In this document: positions 8,948 to 16,070 of the stretch, in pieces
How the letters are laid out: every line of letters begins with the position of its first letter
How positions within the stretch are numbered: the first letter of the stretch is position 1
Translations under genes and position numbers: made by a program
The notes under the pieces: model-generated
What the model saw: the letters and a program-made list of their open reading frames with translations, nothing else
Database searches by the model: none
Told to the model about the DNA's origin: nothing
Source of the DNA: Fuerstiella sp.
GTDB lineage: Bacteria > Planctomycetota > Planctomycetia > Planctomycetales > Planctomycetaceae
NCBI GenBank assembly: GCA_014238335.1
Contig: JABABI010000008.1
Coordinates: 34,224 to 93,923 of the forward strand
Direction of reading: 5' to 3'
DNA length: 59,700 nt

Positions 8948-11287
8948 CTAATTCTCGTACGACCCTCCGCCGCCGCCAGCACCAGGTGAGGTCGCCTTGC
9001 CATTGCGTTGATCGCGTCGTTTTGAGCGGGATGACTGACGGCGCCCTCCATCAGAGGAACCTCCACTGTAGTATCCGCCAGACGAAGAACTTCCGGATTC
9101 CATACTTAGTCCAGATCCGCCCCCTTCGTAGCCACCGTCCTCTTCGCCTCCTCCGCCACCAAAGAAACCGTCTGCTCCCGTGGTCTCCGTTACTCTCCAA
9201 CCGTCGTACTGCTCCAGGATAAACTCAAACTCCATCTTGTCCATCTTTCTCTGCTGGCCGGAATCACCAACAGAACGCAGTCTTAATGAGCCGTTGCTGT
9301 CCAGAACACATATCTGATCCGGAATCGGCCTTGGCCCCAGCACTCCCATGATGGCCTTCAGATCCGGATGATCTGAAGTGGACAGCCGCCCCACGACTTC
9401 AGCGGCCGAAAGCAATTCATCCGTAGCAAGTGTAATCTCGCGAGATTCCAGCTGGTTTGTGGTCAGGTCGACCACTTCCAGTCGTTCCTGTCCGGACACC
9501 GGCAATCCCATGAACACCTTGATGCCACCCATTACGGGCAGCCCGGTTTCCGTACTGTCAGTATAGACCGTCATTCCAACGGACTCGTGTTCACCGCGAC
9601 GTCCGCTGATCTCAGTCAGGTAGGTATGGTGGCCCAGCGCAACAAACACAGGCGGAGTCGGTTCGCTCCATTCTGAAACCAGCGTTGGTTCAACGCCTAC
9701 AGCGGGATCTTCCAGCTCGTCAATCGGATGGTTATAGTTAGGATTCAGCATTTCCAGTCGGACGCGATACTGATAAGTATTTCCACGTTCAACTGTGAAA
9801 TCCATGAACCGTACCAGCAACAAACGATTGTCGGCCGTAGCACGTGTGGCATCGAGCAACTCACGTTGTTCCGCCGTCAACGAGGCTCCCTCACCCATCT
9901 GACTTTCAAAGCTATCAAACTGATTTTCGTACGAACTCTCATCGTCGCCACCTTCGTAGTTAGAGCCACTGCCACTGGACATCATTGACATTTGCGACAA
10001 GTCTGTGGCACTCTGGACGAACTGACTAAAGCCACCCTGCTCAACAACGACAGGCTGACCGGCCTGTTCTTCTTCGATCCTCTTGGTGGCCATCTCGTTC
10101 CACTTATCGATCAGTTCTTTCTCCTCGGGACTGAGTTCAAAGTCCTCGACCCGTGGATGCGACGCCTCCTCCGGCAACCAGAATCCAGCGGCTCGTCGAG
10201 GCAACGGCATGGTAATTGTGTTGCGAGTTACCGCAGGACTGACAATGTCGCGATCGATCCCCAGAGATTCCTTAAGAATCTCTCCCAGATCTTCTGACGA
10301 CACTGGCTCCCACTCGGCTCCCCAGGGATCCGCCCCATTCTGCCGCTGACGCCTTTCCACAACAATATCATTGAACTGAATGTGCTGCTGAGCTTCCTGA
10401 AATCCTCCTGACAGGTGCAGCGAATCACGGATCACGCTTCGCTGTTTCTGAAGATCGACGATCATCGTCGTGGCCACCCCGGCAGCCACGCGTATGTTCT
10501 TCTTGACTGTCATCATGTCACCGCCAAACCTGCCCTCCAGGTCAAAGCTTCCTTCATAGGGGTCCTCACCCCCTCCTTGGGCACTGGACATACCCTGCAT
10601 CATGTTCGACATTTCTCCGCTCTGCGCGCCGAGTCCGCCGAGTCCGCCGAGTCCGCCAGGTCCGCCGATTCCGCCGATTCCGCCGGGGCCGCCACTCAAA
10701 CCAGAGATCCCGCCAAGCGATCCTTCTGCCCCTCCTTCCAGACCACCAGTACCGGTGCCTGAACGAATACCAAACTTCTTGGCCAGCATCTCGGCGGCCG
10801 CCTCTTCCTCTGACATTTCTTTTTCACCGTCTTCAGCCGCTTCTGACTCGGTCGCGTCTTCGTCCTCTGCCAATTCTTCATCCAGCTCCTCTGGCGGTTT
10901 GGCCAACGGAAAGACAATCGCGACGGCTCGTGGATCTTCCGGGGCCAGAACGACGACAGAGGAACGCTTTTCTCTGACTGGTCTAATATCGTTGCGGAAT
11001 TTTCTGACAACAAACTTGCTGCGATCGATATCGCTCTGATTGATCAGCTTTGCCAGCGCAACAACGTCGGGAATGTCATCGAGCAAATTCGTATCCTCTT
11101 CAGGCCACGCGTTTTGACCAATTTTTGATTTGGCATCATCGACAAAGCCCTCGATATCACCTGAGGTACGGCCATCTGTACTCCAACTGGCCGTACCAAG
11201 AGCCAGAAAGCCCAACAGGCCGAAAACACCAGCCACGACTTTTTCGCCGTGGGCCATAAACGTTGTCTTGAAATTAAATTTACTCAT
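8948..11287 (-). CDS. Gly-rich single-pass membrane protein of pilM-like operon
   Basis: 779 residues with GGAG six bases before ATG. Residues about 17-36 (VVAGVFGLLGFLALGTASW) form one membrane anchor. An acidic stretch around 150-180 is followed by a Gly-rich collagen-like tract at about 198-219 (GGPGGIGGIGGPGGLGGLGG). The middle region around 480-600 contains beta-strand-rich sequence (FTVERGNTYQYRVRLEML, FVALGHHTYLTEI) resembling an Ig/FN3-like fold. The C-terminus is again Gly/Ser/Tyr-rich, with YEGGG and a terminal GGGGGSYEN, after a KRRDQR basic patch. Recurrent YEG/YEN motifs also occur in the two upstream genes of the operon. No enzymatic motif is seen. By position and topology it could replace PilO or PilP in a type IV pilus-like alignment complex, but sequence alone does not show that. 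Confidence 0.85.
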   Translation of the reverse strand: MSKFNFKTTFMAHGEKVVAGVFGLLGFLALGTASWSTDGRTSGDIEGFVDDAKSKIGQNAWPEEDTNLLDDIPDVVALAKLINQSDIDRSKFVVRKFRNDIRPVREKRSSVVVLAPEDPRAVAIVFPLAKPPEELDEELAEDEDATESEAAEDGEKEMSEEEAAAEMLAKKFGIRSGTGTGGLEGGAEGSLGGISGLSGGPGGIGGIGGPGGLGGLGGLGAQSGEMSNMMQGMSSAQGGGEDPYEGSFDLEGRFGGDMMTVKKNIRVAAGVATTMIVDLQKQRSVIRDSLHLSGGFQEAQQHIQFNDIVVERRQRQNGADPWGAEWEPVSSEDLGEILKESLGIDRDIVSPAVTRNTITMPLPRRAAGFWLPEEASHPRVEDFELSPEEKELIDKWNEMATKRIEEEQAGQPVVVEQGGFSQFVQSATDLSQMSMMSSGSGSNYEGGDDESSYENQFDSFESQMGEGASLTAEQRELLDATRATADNRLLLVRFMDFTVERGNTYQYRVRLEMLNPNYNHPIDELEDPAVGVEPTLVSEWSEPTPPVFVALGHHTYLTEISGRRGEHESVGMTVYTDSTETGLPVMGGIKVFMGLPVSGQERLEVVDLTTNQLESREITLATDELLSAAEVVGRLSTSDHPDLKAIMGVLGPRPIPDQICVLDSNGSLRLRSVGDSGQQRKMDKMEFEFILEQYDGWRVTETTGADGFFGGGGGEEDGGYEGGGSGLSMESGSSSSGGYYSGGSSDGGRRQSSRSKRRDQRNGKATSPGAGGGGGSYEN
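10631..10693. repeat. 9-bp coding tandem repeat
   Basis: Seven consecutive 9-bp units of the form GAGTCCGCC with variants AGGTCCGCC, GATTCCGCC and GGGGCCGCC. On the minus strand they encode Gly-Gly-X triplets of the membrane protein spanning 8948-11287. The three identical first units point to replication slippage. Confidence 0.85.
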
Positions 11288-11364
11288 GGTCGACTCCGGA
11301 AAGGAGATAGAGATCGGTTCAGATCAATAATGCACAAAGAATAGTAAACTACACATTAACCTCT

Positions 11365-13221
11365 TTACGAACCGTTCTGAGGCACGGCTGCAGATGGATC
11401 CGGTGTGTTATTCGGGGCCGGCGTGTTACCCGCAGACGGGTCGGCCGACTTTGGTTCTTCAACTGGAGAGTCAGAGGCCCTGGTCGCCTCACCTGGATCC
11501 GCAGGTGTTGTTGGATCAACGCCGTTCCCTGAATTTTCGCCAGGCACGGCCGCGTCACCCGTGTCAGTGCTCTGGTCCTGTTCAACAGTATCGATCAGCA
11601 TTTCGTTAGGCGGCAAGTCGACACCACCTGCTTCCTGAGATTCTGTTTCTGCCGCTGCCTCCGCACCTTCCTGAGCCTCATTTTCTTCCTGTGAAATGTA
11701 CATTGTCATCAACCCGGCCACCCGCACAGTCGCCACGTTGGGATCGGCCATAGCCGCTGCCCGAAGACGTTCACCAATCTGTTTCTTCTTCGCCTGAGCG
11801 CGGCTTCCCGCCGCGCTGCCAGCTCGAGTTGTTCCAGTGCCCAACCCTGTGGAACTACCTCCAAAGCTGAGATTCCCCAAACCTGAACCACCACCTCCCA
11901 GACTGCTGCCCATGCCTCCCAGACTGCTGCCCATGCCTCCCATGCTGCTGCCCATGCCTCCCATGCTGCTGCCCATGCCTCCCATGCTGCTGCCCATGGA
12001 ACTGGACTGACCACCTCCGTCACCCCCCTCGTAGCTGTCCTCGGCACCACCCTCATAGCCACCCCCCAGTTGCGAACCTGCGCCGCTCGGTGCCCCTCCG
12101 AAGGACGCATCAACCCGCACAATCTCGACCGGAAAACTGGAGTTCGTCAGCTCAGCCAGGAGAGAAGGAATTTCCTGCTGCAGAATCTTCACTTCAAGCT
12201 GGAAGGCCCGACTGCGGTACAACTCACCATCATCCACATATCGTTTGCCACTATCGCCCCCGCTGGAATCACCACCGCCGTCCTCATCTTCGTAGCCGTC
12301 CATGCCACCGCTGCTCATGCCACCGCTGCTCATGCCACCGCTGCTCATGCCTCCGCCGCTGTCACCTGAGGAGCCGAATTCCTCCGTCAACAAATCTCCA
12401 TCCATACTGCCTTCATAGGACCTCCAGACTTCCGACGCTCCACCGCTGCCGCCACCCGAACCACCACCACCACCAAAACCACTCATCCCCCTCATCTGCT
12501 CATCTTCATATCCTTCCCCCCCGCCGCCGCCAAATCCGCCACCACCAGCCGAACCGCCTATCGGAGCATCCGGATCCCCCCCACGAAGCTGCAGCATCAG
12601 CAAAGCGCGTATCGGCGCCTTGTCGATTCGATCGGCTCCCTCATTGACGGCTGCGATGGAATCAAGAAGCGAACGAAGCAACCAAATATCTTCCTGCGCG
12701 TTCCAAATCTCAGGAGACGTCGGGCGCACAGTTCTCCAGCGGTTCGGGTCTTCCTGTGTGACCCGCGCACTACCCACATCCACCAGGCCTTCGCCGTTGA
12801 TGAATGGCTTAATTACCTTGATTTGTTCGTAAAAATATTTCCGATAGAGTCGGGCAAACTGTTCTCGCAGCGTCTTCTTCTCGATCTTGCTGCCGTACTT
12901 CAACTTATTCAATTCGTCACGAATGCCGGCCGGGTAAGTTCGAGCACTGAGCTGTTCCTGACGCAATCCCTTGGCCGAATCACCAAAGTCCTTCCTGTGC
13001 TCGTTATTCTTTGCCTGTGCTCCATCCCACCACTTCGAATTCGGCACCGAACTCACATTTTGCTGGGCGTCTGTGAAGGCCTTGTTCACCGCACTCTTTC
13101 GAGCGTCAATCTGAGTGGAAAGATCCCCTTTTGCGCTCCACCAGCCAATCAGGACCAGCAACAGGGCAAGCCCAAAAAGAATCCAAAAAATCTGCTTAAT
13201 AACAGGCTGAAGTTTTTCCAT
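11365..13221 (-). CDS. Met/Gly/Ser-repeat single-pass membrane protein of pilM-like operon
   Basis: 618 residues. Residues about 8-28 (IKQIFWILFGLALLLVLIGW) form a membrane anchor, then a helical, charged region to about residue 210 typical of PilN/PilO-like stalks. Gly-rich segments alternate with folded parts: MSSGG repeats at about 288-307, a GMGSSMG-type tract at about 408-441, and YEDE, YEGS and YEGG motifs. Between them VKILQQEIPSLLAELTNSSFPVEIVRVDASF looks like a small alpha/beta fold; after the second tract AAAMADPNVATVRVAGLMTMYIS may complete it. The C-terminus is Pro/Asp/Ala-rich and disordered. It lies 57 bp after the pilM-like gene and 77 bp before the next. A PilO-type role is inferred from gene order and topology only. 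No strong ribosome-binding site precedes the ATG. Confidence 0.83.
   Translation of the reverse strand: MEKLQPVIKQIFWILFGLALLLVLIGWWSAKGDLSTQIDARKSAVNKAFTDAQQNVSSVPNSKWWDGAQAKNNEHRKDFGDSAKGLRQEQLSARTYPAGIRDELNKLKYGSKIEKKTLREQFARLYRKYFYEQIKVIKPFINGEGLVDVGSARVTQEDPNRWRTVRPTSPEIWNAQEDIWLLRSLLDSIAAVNEGADRIDKAPIRALLMLQLRGGDPDAPIGGSAGGGGFGGGGGEGYEDEQMRGMSGFGGGGGSGGGSGGASEVWRSYEGSMDGDLLTEEFGSSGDSGGGMSSGGMSSGGMSSGGMDGYEDEDGGGDSSGGDSGKRYVDDGELYRSRAFQLEVKILQQEIPSLLAELTNSSFPVEIVRVDASFGGAPSGAGSQLGGGYEGGAEDSYEGGDGGGQSSSMGSSMGGMGSSMGGMGSSMGGMGSSLGGMGSSLGGGGSGLGNLSFGGSSTGLGTGTTRAGSAAGSRAQAKKKQIGERLRAAAMADPNVATVRVAGLMTMYISQEENEAQEGAEAAAETESQEAGGVDLPPNEMLIDTVEQDQSTDTGDAAVPGENSGNGVDPTTPADPGEATRASDSPVEEPKSADPSAGNTPAPNNTPDPSAAVPQNGS
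11899..11999. repeat. 21-bp coding tandem repeat, about five units
   Basis: Units at 11899, 11920, 11941, 11962 and 11983 (last incomplete) share the core CTGCTGCCCATGCCTCC; the first two have CAGA and the later ones CATG at the left end. On the minus strand they encode repeated GMGSSMG/GMGSSLG. The core closely matches the 18-bp repeat in the neighbouring pilM-like gene. Confidence 0.9.
12301..12360. repeat. 15-bp coding tandem repeat, four units
   Basis: Three exact copies of CATGCCACCGCTGCT (12301-12345) followed by a variant copy (12346-12360). They encode Ser-Ser-Gly-Gly-Met repeats on the minus strand within the second gene of the pilM-like operon. Confidence 0.9.
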
Positions 13222-13278
13222 GAGTCGCTGCTTACAAAAACGTTTTCAACAAATTCACACTGAACCAGGGAACATCCG

Positions 13279-15498
13279 CTACTCGCTAACCGGCTCTTCT
13301 CCACCAGCATCCGGTTCCGCAGCAGCAGTCGGCGTGTCTGTACGCTCAGCTGCAGGAATCGGAACCCATGCAAACTGCACAACGAAGTCCGTTCTTTTGA
13401 TCTCCCGAACCGCAGACTTGTCGCCCTCAAGCTTCTCCAGCGGCGTTAGGGAATTTTGCTGCCTGCCACCGGCCCCGGCTCCACCACCAGAATTTCCAGC
13501 CGCAGCACCCTCATAGTTCCCCTCGCCCTCGTTATTCCCGCCGCCGCCCGCTATGCCCATGCTGCTGCCCATGCCCATGCTGCTGCCCATGCCCATGCTG
13601 CTGCCCATGCCCATGCTGCTGCCCATGCCCATGCCGCTGCCGACACGGGCATTCGGATCATAACGCACGTCATTGTCCAACGCCCATACAACAATCGGGT
13701 GCGAAATGCCCAATTGGCCGACAGGCGTTTTCTGAGTTCCGTCCAATGACGCTGACTCAACGCCGCCCCTGTCCAGACTCCACTGCCGTAGATTGGCGAT
13801 CAATGTATTTTCAACGAAACCCCGGTTCCTGGTATCGTAGGGCTGGTCCGGGTGATTAAAGAAGTGATAGCCGGTCAACGTAACAATGTAGCCAAGACCA
13901 TCGGGCGACGTTTCCGCGTCGTCCTTATGAAACTCCTCCTTCAGATTGGCCCCCAACAGTGCCTCATGCCACTCTGATACGTTCTCGACCTTCTTCTGCA
14001 CAAAACTCTGAATTCGCAACTGTCGCTGTTTTTGCGGGTCAACAATATCCAAACCGTCGCCTTCATCGCGAGGCAGGCAATCATTGACGGCTTTCAGCAA
14101 CTCCATCCACAACTCCCGCTTCTCCAGCGGAGCCGTCAGATCTTCGATGGCTTTCTTATTCGCGTCATGAGCTGCCTTTTCAGTGTCATATTTAGAAGTG
14201 TTTCCAGACACAGTGGACGCAAGATCCTCAACGGCTGCATGACCATCTTTGAATTTATCTTCACTCACAGAATTCAGCACACGAGCGCTGGCGAACGTGG
14301 AAATCCCCATCGCCAGAAGCAGTCCGGCAGCGATACCTGCCGCCCATGGCTTCTTCCGTTTAATTGTCCGTTCAACCACAATCTCCGGCGGCAGCAACGT
14401 CGTGTGAATCCGTGTCTGTTTCAACGTCTGCAGAGCCAGTCCGTACGGCACAGCAAAGGTCATAACGTTGTCAACAAACAAAGGATCACTGAGAACACCG
14501 TCGCCAGTAACACCCTTCAGACCATCAAGTCGTTCCACGGGGTATTTCAGGTTCTGCTGCAGGAATTTCTGCAGCCCGGCCATTTTGAATCCGTTGCCGA
14601 CACCGATTACTCTGGTAATCTTGGCCGACCGATTGACGCTGCCGAAATATCCGATCGAACGCTGGATCTCAGTCACATAGTCGTTAAACACAGGACGCAT
14701 GGCCTGGAAAACGGCTTTGGGATCCGGAGCTTTTGTCGCATTGCGTTTCAGGTGCTCGGCTTTGGCGAATGTGAGCTTCATTTCACGAGTCAACGCGCGA
14801 GTGAAATGATTGCCGCCAATAGGCACGTTGCGAATCCAGATGTTCTTACCATTTGAGACCAGTAGAGTCGTGTTGTCGGCCCCCATGTCCAGCACGATAT
14901 AGTAGTCTTCGCTGTCCGGCGGGTCGGTATCTTCTCCGTCCAGACGAAACCCGAGCACATCGAACGACAGATAGTTGTACAGCGCCAGAGGAGACACCTG
15001 GACAAGCTCCACTTCCACCTTTTGATCCGTCAGTGGCTCCATAGCGTCATAGACCAGTTCGCGTTTCATTGCGAACAACCCCACTTCAGCTTCCATCATA
15101 AAACCGCTCTCTTCCACACCACCACCGATGGGCTGGAAGTCCCAGATCACCTCACTCAAGTCAAATGGAATCTGCTGCCGAGCCTCGTAGTGGACAATCT
15201 CGGAAACCTTGCTTGGTTCCACCGGAGGCAGCTTGATAAACTTGGCCAGTGATGTCTGACCTGGAACACTGACCCCGATCAAATCGTTGCCCACCTTATT
15301 GCGAGACATGAAGGTCTCGACGGACTGCTTGATCAGCTCTTCCGGTATGGCATCCGGCTGACTCAGAATCTTAGGGTGAGGGATATAATCGAAGGCAACA
15401 GCTCTCACTTTTTGCCCGTCTTCCCCAACGCGCAGCTTGATGGCTTTCAGCCCAACCTGCCCGATATCGATTCCCCATGCACTGCGAGATTCTGCCAT
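13279..15498 (-). CDS. PilM-like protein fused to a membrane-anchored PilN-like region
   Basis: 739 residues; GAGGAG sits five bases before ATG. Residues 1-350 match PilM, the actin-fold cytoplasmic protein of type IV pilus machines: phosphate-1 loop WGIDIGQVGLKAIKL, VPGQTSLAKFIKLP, then EARQQIPFDLSEVIWDFQP and VLDMGADNTTLLV. PilM proteins usually end near residue 350. Here KRKKPWAAGIAAGLLLAMGI (about 380-405) gives a membrane segment followed by a helical stalk and an extracytoplasmic domain, so PilM and a PilN-like protein appear fused. Residues about 619-649 are MGMGSSMG repeats, then Gly-rich NYEGAAAG. It is the first gene of a four-gene operon. No pilin, PilB, PilC or PilQ gene is in view. 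Alternatively it is a planctomycete-specific PilM relative serving another envelope complex. Confidence 0.88.
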   Translation of the reverse strand: MAESRSAWGIDIGQVGLKAIKLRVGEDGQKVRAVAFDYIPHPKILSQPDAIPEELIKQSVETFMSRNKVGNDLIGVSVPGQTSLAKFIKLPPVEPSKVSEIVHYEARQQIPFDLSEVIWDFQPIGGGVEESGFMMEAEVGLFAMKRELVYDAMEPLTDQKVEVELVQVSPLALYNYLSFDVLGFRLDGEDTDPPDSEDYYIVLDMGADNTTLLVSNGKNIWIRNVPIGGNHFTRALTREMKLTFAKAEHLKRNATKAPDPKAVFQAMRPVFNDYVTEIQRSIGYFGSVNRSAKITRVIGVGNGFKMAGLQKFLQQNLKYPVERLDGLKGVTGDGVLSDPLFVDNVMTFAVPYGLALQTLKQTRIHTTLLPPEIVVERTIKRKKPWAAGIAAGLLLAMGISTFASARVLNSVSEDKFKDGHAAVEDLASTVSGNTSKYDTEKAAHDANKKAIEDLTAPLEKRELWMELLKAVNDCLPRDEGDGLDIVDPQKQRQLRIQSFVQKKVENVSEWHEALLGANLKEEFHKDDAETSPDGLGYIVTLTGYHFFNHPDQPYDTRNRGFVENTLIANLRQWSLDRGGVESASLDGTQKTPVGQLGISHPIVVWALDNDVRYDPNARVGSGMGMGSSMGMGSSMGMGSSMGMGSSMGIAGGGGNNEGEGNYEGAAAGNSGGGAGAGGRQQNSLTPLEKLEGDKSAVREIKRTDFVVQFAWVPIPAAERTDTPTAAAEPDAGGEEPVSE
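13553..13641. repeat. 18-bp coding tandem repeat, about five units
   Basis: Four exact copies of ATGCCCATGCTGCTGCCC (starting 13553, 13571, 13589, 13607) and a fifth incomplete, one-base variant copy. On the minus strand they encode Gly-Met-Gly-Ser-Ser-Met repeats in the pilM-like protein. Multiples of three keep the frame, so copy number could vary without breaking the gene. Confidence 0.92.
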
Positions 15499-16070
15499 AA
15501 CGGCTCCTCATAACCTTAAACAAACGGTTCCGGTCGGGGTTATTGCTTCCGGCACAGATGACGGGCGATTGTGAACCCACCTGATTCAGCAACTAACAGC
15601 CAGCGTCCCGACCAAAACCTGAACGCCTGAACGGAAGAACGTCAACGAATTCACTACTCAATCGTTACCAGCAGCACAATTGTTACCAGCAGCACAATTG
15701 TTCAATGCCTGGCGACCGCAAGACTTACGCCTCAAAAGTACCAGAGGAATTGACGTATGGTCAACGAAATCACCACTTCATGCAAGTTTGGACTATCGAA
15801 TCACACCGATTGGCCTACAAACCTATCGCCCTGACCCTGCCAGCGGACTCGCGTCCCGTTGTATCGGCTGTATCGAAGATATCCGTGGCGGAGATGGTAT
15901 TTTGACGGCGATTTCCGGCTCCGTGTTCCCGTGAACTCGTTTTTTTTTAAAACGTGGGCAGAATCAGCCACACCTAAACCTGCTGGCAGAACCTCGAAAC
16001 AGCAGGGTCACAGCATTCTACGTTCCCGATTACAACGCATTCACCCACAAAAACACTGCGAACAGGTAGC
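15499..16070. other. 572-bp intergenic region between divergent genes
   Basis: This gap should hold the promoters of the pilM-like operon (leftward) and the GH38-like gene (rightward). I see no RNA gene and no convincing ORF; short frames at 15680-15934 lack a ribosome-binding site and family resemblance. It contains the 18-bp direct repeat at 15664-15699 and a run of T residues near 15938-15948 without a convincing hairpin. Confidence 0.6.
15664..15699. repeat. 18-bp tandem direct repeat (two copies)
   Basis: GTTACCAGCAGCACAATT occurs twice head to tail (15664-15681, 15682-15699) and is followed by another GTT. It lies about 165 bp upstream of the pilM-like start, so it could be a doubled operator or a slippage product. 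Confidence 0.85.

Noticed and set aside
13553..13641. Regular short repeats that might be taken for CRISPR
   Set aside because: Units are contiguous without spacers, keep the reading frame and encode a peptide repeat.
14032..14856. Long open frame on the plus strand opposite the pilM-like gene
   Set aside because: It is antisense to a well-identified gene, has no ribosome-binding site or family resemblance, and is explained by codon bias of the real gene.
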